DNA of 64,000 nucleotides, taken from contig DASPJR010000118.1 of assembly GCA_035628505.1 (NCBI GenBank), positions 1 through 64,000 on the forward strand, in the 5' to 3' direction. The notes beneath the pieces were generated by a model. It was not told the DNA's origin. It ran no database searches and saw nothing but the letters and a program-made list of their open reading frames with translations. Both the position numbers and the translations under genes were made by a program. Below are positions 45,629-54,261 of the stretch, one piece after another; the first letter of the stretch is position 1, and each line of letters starts with the position of its first letter. The DNA comes from DASPJR01 sp035628505 (lineage in GTDB: Bacteria; Planctomycetota; SZUA-567; H5-PLA8).

Positions 45629-48481
45629 ATGCACTTTCCCATCGTTGCTCTGATTTTTTTTATCACCGCCAGCCTCGTTGCGCAGGATAAGAACGAGACA
45701 CGCGTCGTCCTGGATTTCGAGAACGGCGCTGACGTCGAGGCCGTCAAGCAGTTCGCGATGAACACAGAGGTCGACGTCGTTCAGGACAACGGCGTCACGC
45801 GCGGGAAGAACTGCTGCCGCCTGATCGGTAAGGCGGGCCAGGATTGGGCGAACTTTCAGCTGCGCGGCGAGTATGTCAAAGGATGGGACAAGTATGAATA
45901 CGTGGCGCTCGATGTTTTTACCGAGCGCAGCGAAAAGATTCCGTTCTCGCTCGAACTGCTGGACCGCGATTCGAAGAATTACCAGACGCGTTGCACGTTC
46001 GAGGACACGCAGCTTCATTCCGGACGCAACACGCTGCTCTGGCGCATCGACCGCGCCAAGCGCAACAAAGCCGAAGGCCGCGAGTGGCATGAGCTGACAC
46101 CGGCTGAAAAGATCCGCCGAGACGCGCTCACGAGTGTGCGTTTCATTTTCTCCCCGCCGAAAGAGGGCGGCGATACCGTTCTCTGGATCGACAACCTGCG
46201 CCTGCTCGGCGAAGACGCCGCCGTTCCGAAAATGAAACTCGAGTTGCCTGCCGGAGTGCTGGCGTACGACTTCGGGCCGAAAGGCACTCTCGTCGCGGGC
46301 TTTCAGTCCATTGCCGCAGCGTCTGCAGGACTAACAGGCACGAAAGTCGTTGAGGCCGGCAAAGGCTGGCCGGACCCACTCACGGGCGATGGACTGGAAT
46401 CCAGTGCCGCGTTTACCTTCGATGTCCCGGCGCCAGACGGTGAGTACTGCGTGTGGATCAGCGCCGGAAAAGTGCTCAACGAAGCCACGCGCAGAAATCC
46501 TTTTACGCTGAAGGTCGGCGATCAGACGCTCTGCGATGAGAAGCTGAGCGATGCCGAGTTCTACAGCGAGAAAGGCATCTTCCGCCATCTGCGCACGCAA
46601 TTTTCGCAGCGGCCGCATGCGCTGTGGCTTGATTATGTTCTGCCGGTGGCGCCCGAACAGGTTGTGAAAGCAAAAGCGGCGGGCGGAAAACTGAGCGTGC
46701 AGGTCAGCAATCATCGCCTGGCTGCTCTGATCGCGATGCCTGCGGATAAAGAAGCTGAATTTAAAGCTCTGGCAGCCGCCATCCGCGAACAGCGCATCCG
46801 GCTTTTTGAAAACGGGCGCTACAGCGATCCGCACGAAGCTCCCAAACCGGCGGCCGGTGACGGCGCCTATGCGCTGTGGATTCCGGCTCCAACCCACACG
46901 ATTCGTCCCTGGTCGGCCCCCAGCGAGGAGGAGCGCAAGACGGCAAGCCTTGATTGGAAAGGCGCGCCGGGACAGCGAGTGACGGCGCGCATCTGCGTCA
47001 CCGCGTTTCAGGATCTCGGCGAAGGGGATATCACGCTCTCCGCGCTCACCGGTCCGGCGACCATTCCGGCGCAGAAAATTCGAACGTATTATCAGAATTA
47101 CCGCGTGGCTGACACAAGCGTCGATGAACTGGCGCTGCTGCCGTGGACGAAGATTCGCTTTGAAGCAGGCACGACCTGGTCGTACATGCTCTGGCTTGAA
47201 ATTCCGGAGGACGCTGCGGCCGGACAGTACCGCGGCACCCTGACGTTTAAGCCGGCGTCCGGCGGCGCGCGGGAGTTGCCAATCCAGCTCGAGGTTTATC
47301 CGTTCAAGCTGCTCGATACTCTGCCGCTGAGCTTGGGCATGTATTACAGCCCGTGGAAATTTCCGGAAGGCTTCGATCGTCGCAAGCTGCTCGTTGAACA
47401 GCACCGCTTCATGCGCGAAGTCGGCTTCACCGGCACAACCGTCGGCACCGGGAACGTGGAGTCGCTCAACAAAGACGGCACAGTCAACCTGAAAGTCGAT
47501 CCGCTGCTCTTCGATATTGCGAAAGAAGTCGGCCTGGGCCGCCATCCGAAGCAGCAGTCGATGGGCAGCACGCTGAGCATGGCACGCACGATCGCGCGCA
47601 AGCTGGGCCTGAGCCCGCAAGTCGACCAGCAGCCGGGAATCGAGTTTCAGAAAAAGGAACTCAAGCCGCTCTATCAGGACGCGGTGAAAAAGTTTGCCGC
47701 GTACATCCAGCAATCAGGAGTGCCCGTCGCTTTCGAAAGCGTGGACGAGCCGCGCGAGCATCCCAATCCATGGAACCGCAATCTTGAGCACACCAACACG
47801 TACGCGGACTGGATCAAGGAAGCGTGCTCAATTCCCGTCTTCGTTACGCCCATGGGAGATGGTAACAGCGGCAAGGATTACATTTCGCTTGTCGATCATC
47901 ACGACATTCTCTCGATTCATGCATGGCAGGCGTCGAAGCGGATCCTGGCGCGCACGCGCGAAGCGCAGAAGACGCTCTGGTTTTACAACACTGGCATGGA
48001 CCGGCTGTCATGGGGCTTTTACGCGTGGCGCATGGGTGCGGTGGGGCGCTGGGAGTGGCACTGGGCGTCAGATGGACTGACGCCGATCGACGGTTACCCG
48101 TGCGAACTCGACGGTTACACGCCATTCACCGGCTGTGCCGATCAGACGCTGCATGCGCCGTATGCGACATTTCCCGGTGGATTTACGTTCAAGTCGAGTT
48201 TCCTTTCGGCGTCGGAAGGCATCACCGATTACGCTTACATCCTGACGCTTGAAGCCGCGCTGGCCGCGGCCAAAGGCGATGCGGCGAAAGCGAAAGCATC
48301 CGGCGAAGCGCAGGCGTTTCTGGATGCGCTGCGTAAATCGATTCCGGAATTTCCAAGTATCAAGAACATGAGCGCACCTGACGCCGGCGCGCTGGTCGGT
48401 GCCGGTCTGGACACGCCCGTCGCGGCCCTCACACCCGCCTGGCGCGCCAGGATTGCGGAGTTTTTGAAGCAGTTGAAGTGA
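45629..48481 (+). CDS. Large secreted DUF4091 protein
   Basis: A 950-aa exported protein with signal peptide FPIVALIFFITASLVAQ. Residues about 25-210 form a beta-sandwich resembling carbohydrate-binding modules (ADVEAVKQFAMNTEVDVVQD; DTVLWIDNLRLLGED). A region about 440-570 resembles the N-terminal module of the shorter DUF4091 protein at 1345. A TIM-barrel-like part has FESVDEPREHPNPW (near 708), and the DUF4091 domain closes the protein (LSWGFYAWRMGAVGRWEW; ASEGITDYAYILTLEAAL). Presumed glycan degradation or binding; the family is uncharacterised. ATG 45629 follows AGAAAGG. The upstream in-frame start at 45521 lacks a signal. Confidence 0.82.
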   Translation: MHFPIVALIFFITASLVAQDKNETRVVLDFENGADVEAVKQFAMNTEVDVVQDNGVTRGKNCCRLIGKAGQDWANFQLRGEYVKGWDKYEYVALDVFTERSEKIPFSLELLDRDSKNYQTRCTFEDTQLHSGRNTLLWRIDRAKRNKAEGREWHELTPAEKIRRDALTSVRFIFSPPKEGGDTVLWIDNLRLLGEDAAVPKMKLELPAGVLAYDFGPKGTLVAGFQSIAAASAGLTGTKVVEAGKGWPDPLTGDGLESSAAFTFDVPAPDGEYCVWISAGKVLNEATRRNPFTLKVGDQTLCDEKLSDAEFYSEKGIFRHLRTQFSQRPHALWLDYVLPVAPEQVVKAKAAGGKLSVQVSNHRLAALIAMPADKEAEFKALAAAIREQRIRLFENGRYSDPHEAPKPAAGDGAYALWIPAPTHTIRPWSAPSEEERKTASLDWKGAPGQRVTARICVTAFQDLGEGDITLSALTGPATIPAQKIRTYYQNYRVADTSVDELALLPWTKIRFEAGTTWSYMLWLEIPEDAAAGQYRGTLTFKPASGGARELPIQLEVYPFKLLDTLPLSLGMYYSPWKFPEGFDRRKLLVEQHRFMREVGFTGTTVGTGNVESLNKDGTVNLKVDPLLFDIAKEVGLGRHPKQQSMGSTLSMARTIARKLGLSPQVDQQPGIEFQKKELKPLYQDAVKKFAAYIQQSGVPVAFESVDEPREHPNPWNRNLEHTNTYADWIKEACSIPVFVTPMGDGNSGKDYISLVDHHDILSIHAWQASKRILARTREAQKTLWFYNTGMDRLSWGFYAWRMGAVGRWEWHWASDGLTPIDGYPCELDGYTPFTGCADQTLHAPYATFPGGFTFKSSFLSASEGITDYAYILTLEAALAAAKGDAAKAKASGEAQAFLDALRKSIPEFPSIKNMSAPDAGALVGAGLDTPVAALTPAWRARIAEFLKQLK

Positions 48482-48526
48482 GCGCGGGAAATTGCCTCGC
48501 TGCTCTTTTGCACAAAACGATGGAAC

Positions 48527-48558
48527 AAAAAAACAGGCGACTCTCGTGGAGCCGCCTG
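48527..48558 (-). terminator. Intrinsic terminator of the EF-hand gene
   Basis: On the minus strand a 10-bp stem CAGGCGGCTC/GAGTCGCCTG (one G-U pair) with the loop CACGA is followed by seven T residues. It lies 28 bases beyond the EF-hand stop and could also end the convergent DUF4091 transcript less efficiently, since that side lacks a T-run. Confidence 0.85.
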
Positions 48559-48585
48559 CAGCTTTCATGCTCACCGCTGCGACGT

Positions 48586-48951
48586 TTATTTCTGACGCTT
48601 GGCCTCGCGTTTTGCTTCCCCTTTGTGGCGGCCCATGGCTTCCATCGCGGCACGCTTTTCTTCTTCGTTCAGCGTGCCATCGCCATCTTTGTCGAAGCGC
48701 TTGATGATTTCGGCTTTGTGGTTGGCTTCGCCGCCTTCGCGATGCTTGCCCATCGCTTCCATGGCGGCGCGCTTTTCTTCTTCACTCAATTTGCCATCGC
48801 CATCCTTATCGAAACGCTTGAGCATTTCTTCGTGCTTGCGATGTTCTTTTTCCGGATTACCGCCCTCGCGCTTGCCTCCTTTTTTCGCAGGATCGCCGGC
48901 GTGAAGCGTAAGCCCGACAAGCAGAGCGCACAGCAGCGTGATCATTTTCAT
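48586..48951 (-). CDS. Secreted EF-hand calcium-binding protein
   Basis: A 121-aa exported protein: signal peptide ITLLCALLVGLTLHAGD, a Lys/Glu-rich stretch, then two EF-hand loops, DKDGDGKLSEEE (48-59) and DKDGDGTLNEEE (87-98). Each sits in a nearly identical 25-residue unit (RFDKDGDG ... EEEKRAAMEAMG), showing an internal duplication. All calcium-ligand positions are canonical. Similar small proteins are common in Planctomycetota envelopes. A terminator follows. Function beyond calcium binding is unknown. Confidence 0.85.
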   Translation of the reverse strand: MKMITLLCALLVGLTLHAGDPAKKGGKREGGNPEKEHRKHEEMLKRFDKDGDGKLSEEEKRAAMEAMGKHREGGEANHKAEIIKRFDKDGDGTLNEEEKRAAMEAMGRHKGEAKREAKRQK

Positions 48952-49053
48952 AGTTTGAATCTCCAGGTCTGCTAAGGGTCAGACGAAAAATCTGCGGGGA
49001 ATAATGCAGAAATCTATGCGCCGTATTAAAGATGGGGGGAAGAATGCAGCACG

Positions 49054-49689
49054 TTAGCGTTTGTGCCGGGGCTTTGGCGGCGAGGACGCGGGATGAAGTG
49101 CTGCCTGCACCCGTTGGCGGAATGCCGGGCACATTTCAGGATGCATTTCGAACAGTTGGCGTTCGGCGCTGACCAGATCAGCCCGTCCGGACTGCACGAT
49201 TGATGCAAAATCACCCAGATGCCGCGGCTGATTGGAATAGAGATACAGCAGTAGAAGATGTTCAAGCGTTGCGACGCGCGCGGATGTGCCGAACACGCTT
49301 TTTCGTCCGGCTTCTTCGATTGCGAGTGCTTCGGGATTGCCGGCGGCGATGAGTAAATCGACTTCTACTCCCGTCTTGCGGTCGCGGAATATGACCATCG
49401 GGTCGTCACCTTCAGAATCTGCAGAGAGTGTTTCGAACCCTGCTTTTTTTAAGGCTTCAATTGCCGCCAACCCGTGCTCGGTAGTCACTGTCAGATCAAT
49501 GTCCCGCGTCATTCGAGGCAATCCGCGTACGGCGAGAGCAGTCGCTCCAATTACGCAGTACGGCACGCGCGAACGGCGGATGGCCTGCAACGCGCGGCGT
49601 GCCGTAGCGGCGAGTCCGGTGGTCTTTCCGCTCATAGGATCAGTCACCATGACGTCCAGTACGTTGTTCGATGACCATCGGCTTACCAT
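49054..49689 (-). CDS. AbiEii-like nucleotidyltransferase
   Basis: A 211-aa nucleotidyltransferase of the AbiEii/MJ1435-type group. The core is YCVIGATALAVRGLPRMTRDIDLTVTTE (about 44-71), with the G-x-x-A helix and the DID metal pair, then VEVDLLIA (about 108-115) with the third acidic residue. Some relatives are toxins of type IV toxin-antitoxin systems, but no AbiEi-like antitoxin gene is adjacent. The start may be ATG 49689, 49650 or 49635; none has a strong ribosome-binding site. A housekeeping or orphan-toxin role cannot be separated from sequence. Confidence 0.7.
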   Translation of the reverse strand: MVSRWSSNNVLDVMVTDPMSGKTTGLAATARRALQAIRRSRVPYCVIGATALAVRGLPRMTRDIDLTVTTEHGLAAIEALKKAGFETLSADSEGDDPMVIFRDRKTGVEVDLLIAAGNPEALAIEEAGRKSVFGTSARVATLEHLLLLYLYSNQPRHLGDFASIVQSGRADLVSAERQLFEMHPEMCPAFRQRVQAALHPASSPPKPRHKR

Positions 49690-50129
49690 AGCTGAAGTAT
49701 ACCCGAACTTTGCACATCTAAATCTCTAATTTCGATTCTTCACCTGCCAGGTTATTGCGTTCTCGATTTCCGAGGAGCCTGACCGCTCGGTCTAGTTTCA
49801 CTTGAAAGTAAAGAACACTGGACTTAGGCGGTGAGGCATCACGACCTTAAGCAGCGCTGCTTTTCAATATTTTTCTTTTAGGTCACATATGCGTCACAAG
49901 CGGTGTATTCTCCTATGAAAGCAGAGCCCGCCAGACAACTCCTCAGTGCTTCCCAAATATTTTCGCTAAAAAAAGATTGACTTGTCATGACAACATGACA
50001 GGATCCGGTGTATTCAATAGCGAGCTCAGCCATCGGCGTCAGGTTTTCCCGTCCTGCGCCGGCCTCTTCCGCACAAGGGCGGGGACGGCAGACTAAAGCG
50101 GGAGTGTTCGACGCGGGAGGTCGCCAGCT
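49690..50129. promoter_or_regulatory. Regulatory region upstream of the GntR gene
   Basis: No gene; locally AT-richer than the surroundings (for example 49860-49880 and 49955-49975). A TTGACT element (49977-49982) overlaps the palindromic operator at 49982-49993, but no convincing -10 is spaced correctly. The message would have a leader of about 100 bases before the GGGAGG site of the regulator gene. Confidence 0.45.
49982..49993. promoter_or_regulatory. Operator palindrome, copy 1
   Basis: TTGTCATGACAA is a perfect 12-bp palindrome, followed closely by another half-site (CATGACA, 49995-50001). It lies about 140 bp before the GntR gene; the same core is repeated before the aldolase gene, suggesting autoregulation. 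Confidence 0.65.
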
Positions 50130-50966
50130 ATGCAACTCGACATGTCGTCTCCGGTTCCTCTCTATCACCAGCTTCAGGATATCCTGCGCGCTGAAATCGC
50201 CCGCAAGGTTTACAACGTCGGCGGAAAGCTGCCGAGCGAACACGAACTCTGCCGCACCTACGGCGTCACGCGCCCAACCGTGCGCCAGGCGCTGGAAGGC
50301 CTCGTGCGCGAGGGCCTCGTACACAAGCATCGCGGCAAGGGCGCATTCGTCACCGAACCACCGCTGCCGATCGGCCTGTTCTCTCTGACCGGGACTAGCG
50401 ACGCGTTCGCCGCGCAAAAGCTGAAAGTCGAAACGCGCGTGCTATCGGTCGAACGCGTGCCCACGTGTCTGCTGGCTGAAGGAAGCGATCCGGCCGGCGG
50501 CTGGGTGAAGCTCGAACGCATGCGCCGTGTCAACGGCGTGCCGACGTTCTTCGAATACACGTGGATTCATGCTTCGCTCGTGCCCAATCTCGAGCGCATG
50601 GACCTGAACAACCGCTCGCTCTTTCATACGCTGGCCGAGCAGTTCAAGCTGCGCGTCGATGGCGGCCGCCAGCGCTTCAGCGGCACGGCTGCTCCGCTTC
50701 CCGTCGCTCAGGCCCTGAACATCAAACCGGGCGTTCCGCTGTTGCGTGTGGTCCGCTCGATGTCGCTGATCCAGCGTCTGGGCAGCGGCAACGTGATCAC
50801 GCCCACGCGTGCAAACAATGCGCTGCAGGTGGATCTTTACGTCGCACAGGGCCCATTTGTTCTCGAGCAGAACATTCCGCCGCAGAACAGCAACGTCGGC
50901 GGCGCCATCGGCGTCCCCGAGACACCCGTCATCGTGGCCCAGCCGCTGCAAGTCACGGCTGTCTAA
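50130..50966 (+). CDS. GntR-family regulator with UTRA domain
   Basis: A 278-aa HutC-type GntR regulator. The winged helix (about 1-75) is canonical: YHQLQDILRAEIARKVYNVG, LPSEHELCRTYGVTRPTVRQ and ALEGLVREGLVHKHRGKGAF. The UTRA ligand domain (about 95-265; VKLERMRRVNGVPTFFEYTW, LNNRSLFHTLAEQF, PLLRVVRSM) binds small sugars or metabolites in relatives. A GGGAGG site precedes ATG 50130. Palindromic sites upstream of this gene and of the aldolase gene fit a repressor of the sugar cluster that follows. Inducer unknown. Confidence 0.92.
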   Translation: MQLDMSSPVPLYHQLQDILRAEIARKVYNVGGKLPSEHELCRTYGVTRPTVRQALEGLVREGLVHKHRGKGAFVTEPPLPIGLFSLTGTSDAFAAQKLKVETRVLSVERVPTCLLAEGSDPAGGWVKLERMRRVNGVPTFFEYTWIHASLVPNLERMDLNNRSLFHTLAEQFKLRVDGGRQRFSGTAAPLPVAQALNIKPGVPLLRVVRSMSLIQRLGSGNVITPTRANNALQVDLYVAQGPFVLEQNIPPQNSNVGGAIGVPETPVIVAQPLQVTAV

Positions 50967-50974
50967 CGCAAAAA

Positions 50975-51025
50975 TGTAACGCCGCTTTTCGCGCGGCGAC
51001 TCGCGACTTGAAAGGTCGCGTTACA
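50975..51025 (+). ncRNA. Three-way-junction-like leader structure
   Basis: An outer stem TGTAA/TTACA closes two hairpins: CGCCGC/GCGGCG (loop TTTTCGC region) and CGCGAC/GTCGCG (loop TTGAAAG). It starts nine bases after the regulator stop. No T-run follows, so a simple intrinsic terminator is not indicated. It could be an attenuator, processing site or ligand-responsive leader. Confidence 0.35.
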
Positions 51026-51046
51026 TGAAAAGCTCGAACTTTACAA

Positions 51047-51058
51047 CTTGTCATGACA
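51047..51058. promoter_or_regulatory. Operator palindrome, copy 2
   Basis: CTTGTCATGACA repeats the core TTGTCATGACA of the site at 49982-49993. It lies 32 bp before the aldolase ATG, next to a TTTACA element (51040-51045), a position suited to repression by the GntR protein. Confidence 0.65.
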
Positions 51059-51089
51059 TGCTTTACTGATTGAACTGGGGGATTGAAAA

Positions 51090-51926
51090 ATGGGTAACTG
51101 GAAAGCGCGCTTCAACCGGCTCTTCGCCTCGTCCGGAAAATGCTTCGACGTGGCGATCGACCACGGCTTCTTCAACGAGCTCTCATTTCTGGCCGGCATC
51201 GAAAACATGCAGCAGGCGATCGAGACGATCGTCGCGGCCAATCCGGATGCCATTCAGCTCACCGTTGGCCAGGCCGAAATTCTGCAGCGCATTCCCGGAA
51301 AACAGAAGCCATCGCTGGTCTTGCGCACCGACGTTGCAAACGTTTACGGCGCGAAGCTGCCTCGCTACCTCATCAGCCGCATGATTGAGGACCCTGTCGA
51401 GCAGGCGCTGCGCCTGGACGCGGCGTGCGTCGTCGTCAATCTCCTGCTTTTGCCCGAGCAGCCTGAGCTTTACGCCGCGTGCATCGATAATGCGCTGAAA
51501 CTCAAGCCGCAGTGCGAACGCTACGGCATGCCGCTGATGATCGAGCCGCTCGTGATGCAGCCCAACGACAAGAAGGGCGGCTACATGGTCGACGGCGACA
51601 TCAAGAAGATTCTGCCGCTCGTGCGCCAGGCACGCGAACTGGGCGCCGACATTATTAAGGCCGATCCGTGCGATGATGTTAACGAGTACCACAAAGTTAT
51701 CGAGACGGCAGGCGTGCCCGTGCTGCCGCGCGGTGGCGGCCGCGCGCCGGATGCAGAAATTTTCCAGCGCACAGTCGATCTAATGAAACAAGGCGCGAGC
51801 GGAATCGTCTACGGCCGCAACGTAATCCAGCATCCCAATCCAAAGGGCATGACCGAAGCGTTCATGGCGATCGTTCACCGCGGCGCGACGGTGCAGGAAG
51901 CGTTGAAGATTGTGGGCGGAAAGTAA
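51090..51926 (+). CDS. Class I (DhnA/LacD-type) aldolase
   Basis: A 278-aa TIM-barrel aldolase of the DeoC/FbaB/LacD superfamily, which cleaves ketose phosphates through a Schiff base. Visible marks: DHG (24-26), the conserved EPL strand (152-154), the likely Schiff-base Lys190 in GADIIKADP, the phosphate loop RGGGRAPD (214-221) and GRNVIQHPNP (242-251). GGGGG precedes the ATG. It is the first catabolic gene of the GntR cluster. Whether the substrate is fructose-1,6-bisphosphate, a deoxy-sugar phosphate or another ketose is open. Confidence 0.85.
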   Translation: MGNWKARFNRLFASSGKCFDVAIDHGFFNELSFLAGIENMQQAIETIVAANPDAIQLTVGQAEILQRIPGKQKPSLVLRTDVANVYGAKLPRYLISRMIEDPVEQALRLDAACVVVNLLLLPEQPELYAACIDNALKLKPQCERYGMPLMIEPLVMQPNDKKGGYMVDGDIKKILPLVRQARELGADIIKADPCDDVNEYHKVIETAGVPVLPRGGGRAPDAEIFQRTVDLMKQGASGIVYGRNVIQHPNPKGMTEAFMAIVHRGATVQEALKIVGGK

Positions 51927-51938
51927 ACAAACAAACGA

Positions 51939-52037
51939 CTTCAACACGGAGCCACGGAGGACACGGAGAGCACGGAGTAAAATAAGAAAGTTTTTGTTCT
52001 CCGTGTCCTCCGTGCTCTTCGTGACTCCGTGTTGAAG
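51939..52037. repeat. Inverted CACGGAG dispersed repeat
   Basis: Arms 51939-51977 and 51999-52037 are each 39 bp and nearly perfect inverted copies built of CACGGAG units beginning CTTCAACACGGAG, around a 21-bp spacer. It lies between the aldolase and oxidoreductase genes, and transcription through it would give a very long hairpin. Confidence 0.9.
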
Positions 52038-52056
52038 TAGTGAAAAAGGACTCAGC

Positions 52057-53199
52057 ATGAAAACGATTCGTTTCGGAATTATCGGTTGCGGTCTGATGGG
52101 CCGAGAATTCGCCTCGGCGGCGGCGCGCTGGTGCCATCTGCTGGACGTGGATGTGCGGCCGGAGATCGTGGGCATCTGCGACAAGAACGCCGACCTGTTT
52201 GGCTGGTACAAGAAGAACTTCCCGAGCATTACGTTCTACACGGGCGAGCACAAGGAATTGCTCGCGCGGAAGGATGTCGACGCGATCTACTGCGCCGTCC
52301 CGCACAATCTGCACGCGGAGATCTACGAAGACATCATCAATGCGGGCAAGCATCTGCTCGGCGAAAAACCGTTCGGCATCGATGCGCCGGCCAACGAGCG
52401 CATCCTCAAAGCCATTCAGAAAAACCCGAACGTGTTCGTGCGCTGCTCGTCGGAATTCCCTTTTTTTCCAGCGGTGCAGAAGATCATTGCGGCGGCCAAG
52501 GAAAATCGCTTCGGCACGATTCTTGAAGTTGAATCGGGCTTCCATCATTCGTCCGACCTCGACCCGACCAAGCCGATCAATTGGAAGCGCATGATCCGCT
52601 TCAACGGCGAGTACGGCTGCATGGGCGATCTGGGCATGCACACATTGCATGTACCGCTGCGCCTGGGCTGGATTCCGCAGGACGTGCGCGCGTGCCTTAG
52701 CAAGATCGTGAGGGAGCGCCCAGGCAAGGACGGCAAGATGGAGCCGTGCGAAACGTGGGACAATGCGACGCTGCTGTGCAATGCGAAAAGCAACGGTCAG
52801 ACGTTCCCGATCACCATCACAACCAAGCGCATTTCGCCGGGCGATACGGATACCTGGTTTCTAAAAGTGCGCGGCACGAAGCTCTCAATGGAGTTCTCGA
52901 CGCAGAATCCCAAAACGCTGCGCTGGATGGATTACTCGCCCGGCGGCAGGCAGGCGTGGATGAGCGAAGACCTGGGCTACACGCCGCTTTTCAAGACCAT
53001 CACCGGGCACATTTTTGAATTCGGATTCACCGATGCGATCCTGCAGATGTGGGCCGCCTTCTGCCTGGAACTGAGCGAAGGTGCCAAAGCTGTTCACTTC
53101 GGCTGCGCGACGCCGCAGGAGACGGTGCTCAGCCACAAGCTCTTTACGGCAGCACTCAAATCGCAGAAAGAGAATTCGGTGGTGGTCCTGGAGGTGTGA
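52057..53199 (+). CDS. Gfo/Idh/MocA-family oxidoreductase
   Basis: A 380-aa cytosolic NAD(P)-dependent sugar dehydrogenase-like enzyme. The Rossmann start is FGIIGCGLMGREFASAAARW (about 5-24); GEKPFGIDAPANERIL (about 104-119) contains the catalytic Lys. The C-terminal domain has YGCMGDLGMHTLHVPLRLGW. No export signal, in contrast to the family member at 38781. AAGGA lies before ATG 52057. Its place between an aldolase and an isomerase suggests oxidation or epimerisation of the pathway sugar. Confidence 0.88.
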   Translation: MKTIRFGIIGCGLMGREFASAAARWCHLLDVDVRPEIVGICDKNADLFGWYKKNFPSITFYTGEHKELLARKDVDAIYCAVPHNLHAEIYEDIINAGKHLLGEKPFGIDAPANERILKAIQKNPNVFVRCSSEFPFFPAVQKIIAAAKENRFGTILEVESGFHHSSDLDPTKPINWKRMIRFNGEYGCMGDLGMHTLHVPLRLGWIPQDVRACLSKIVRERPGKDGKMEPCETWDNATLLCNAKSNGQTFPITITTKRISPGDTDTWFLKVRGTKLSMEFSTQNPKTLRWMDYSPGGRQAWMSEDLGYTPLFKTITGHIFEFGFTDAILQMWAAFCLELSEGAKAVHFGCATPQETVLSHKLFTAALKSQKENSVVVLEV

Positions 53200-53207
53200 G
53201 GCGTTTT

Positions 53208-53340
53208 TCATCACAGAGATCACAGAGAATACGGAGACGGTGGGACGGGAATTTAGAAGCCGCTTTAAAACTTACGCGTGGCGGTTGTTTGCGATAAAAC
53301 AAATGATTGCCTCTGTGTCCTCTGTGCTCTCTGTGGTGAA
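53208..53340. repeat. Inverted CACAGAG dispersed repeat
   Basis: Left arm 53208-53238 and right arm 53310-53340 are imperfect inverted copies (CACAGAG/CTCTGTG units) of the same family as 1075-1208 and 51939-52037, around a spacer of about 70 bp. Confidence 0.8.
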
Positions 53341-53358
53341 TAATTCGAGGTGTTGCCT

Positions 53359-54138
53359 ATGAGCGAAGACTACGATGCCTGGACACGCCCCAACTTTCAG
53401 CCTGGCGGCGGCGATGCTTTCCTGCTCTACGTCGTCTTCGGCGAGTTCGAGCAGCCGTTCGCGCTGTCACGCAAGAAATACCGTTCCGACGGCGCGCCTG
53501 AAGGCGTGACACTTTCGCATTTCACGCGCGAGAAGCACCCGAATGTGTTCAATGCGTTTACCGGCGGGCCGTTCGCAAAATACCTGGAACAGGCCGGCTT
53601 GGAGGAGGCTGTGCACGATTCGCCGGAATGCGTACTGGTGCGCGGCTGTGTGGTCGATCCGCCGAATTTGAAATACATGCAGGACACCGTCGGCGTGCTC
53701 ACCTGTCTTCTCGATCAGGGCGGCGTGGCGCTCGAAGATTCGCAGATCCTGCGCTGGTGGAATCCAGACGAGTGGCGCGAGCGGCTCTTTGAGCACGGCG
53801 AGCCGCGGCCGAACGAGCACACCGTCATCCTCATTTCGGATGAGGAAACCACGGACGGCACGGTTTGGCTGCACACGCGGGGAATGCGCAAGTTCGGCCG
53901 GCCTGACTTGAGCATCCGCAGCGTCAATCCAGCTTACCAGGAATGTTGTGCCGAACTCTGCAACCGGTTTGTGCATCTTCAGGCATTGGGGCAGATCATT
54001 CCGGATGGACAAAAAATTAAAATGCGCGGCCTGCCTGATGGCATGGTCTGCCGCCACGCCGGCGATCTCGATGATCCCGAGTTCAATAACGTTCATGTGG
54101 AGATTTTGTGGCCGGAGATGGCGAAACGTGACGGGTGA
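53359..54138 (+). CDS. Unknown protein in the sugar cluster
   Basis: A 259-aa cytosolic protein without a signal or membrane segment that I can recognise. Motifs include LYVVFGEFEQPFAL, VRGCVVDPPNLKYMQDTVG, LLDQGGVALEDSQILRWW and TVWLHTRGMRKFGRPDLSIR. The last is loosely reminiscent of DUF4261-type proteins, at low confidence. ATG 53359 follows GAGG. The last codons and stop come from a GTGACGGGTGACG dispersed repeat, so the original C-terminus may have been altered. Position inside the GntR cluster suggests a link to that pathway, but it could be unrelated. Confidence 0.65.
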   Translation: MSEDYDAWTRPNFQPGGGDAFLLYVVFGEFEQPFALSRKKYRSDGAPEGVTLSHFTREKHPNVFNAFTGGPFAKYLEQAGLEEAVHDSPECVLVRGCVVDPPNLKYMQDTVGVLTCLLDQGGVALEDSQILRWWNPDEWRERLFEHGEPRPNEHTVILISDEETTDGTVWLHTRGMRKFGRPDLSIRSVNPAYQECCAELCNRFVHLQALGQIIPDGQKIKMRGLPDGMVCRHAGDLDDPEFNNVHVEILWPEMAKRDG

Positions 54139-54210
54139 CGAGTGACGTGTGACGAGGGAGAACACCGCTCGCGCGGCGCTGTTCGTCACTCGTCACCCGC
54201 CACCCGTCAC
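54127..54210. repeat. Inverted GTGACGAGTGACG dispersed repeat
   Basis: Left arm 54127-54156 (CGTGACGGGTGACGAG...) and right arm 54181-54210 (...CACTCGTCACCCG...CACCCGTCAC) are inverted copies. The left arm provides the end and stop codon of the preceding gene. A single arm of the family is read through in the Kelch gene (41135-41161). Confidence 0.85.
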
Positions 54211-54261
54211 AACAAACATTGAAGCACAGTTTCAGCAAACATACTTTAAAGGAGACATTGC

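Noticed and set aside
46331..47713. A 460-codon minus-strand open frame inside the second DUF4091 gene
   Set aside because: It lies entirely antisense to a well-supported gene with signal peptide and family motifs, has Arg/His-rich composition typical of high-GC shadows, and no recognisable domain.
49054..49689. Type IV toxin-antitoxin system (AbiE)
   Set aside because: Only the nucleotidyltransferase half is present and no AbiEi-like antitoxin gene adjoins it.
51939..53340. CRISPR-like array of CACGGAG repeats
   Set aside because: Units are short, directly adjacent and arranged as inverted arms without unique regular spacers; no cas gene is present.
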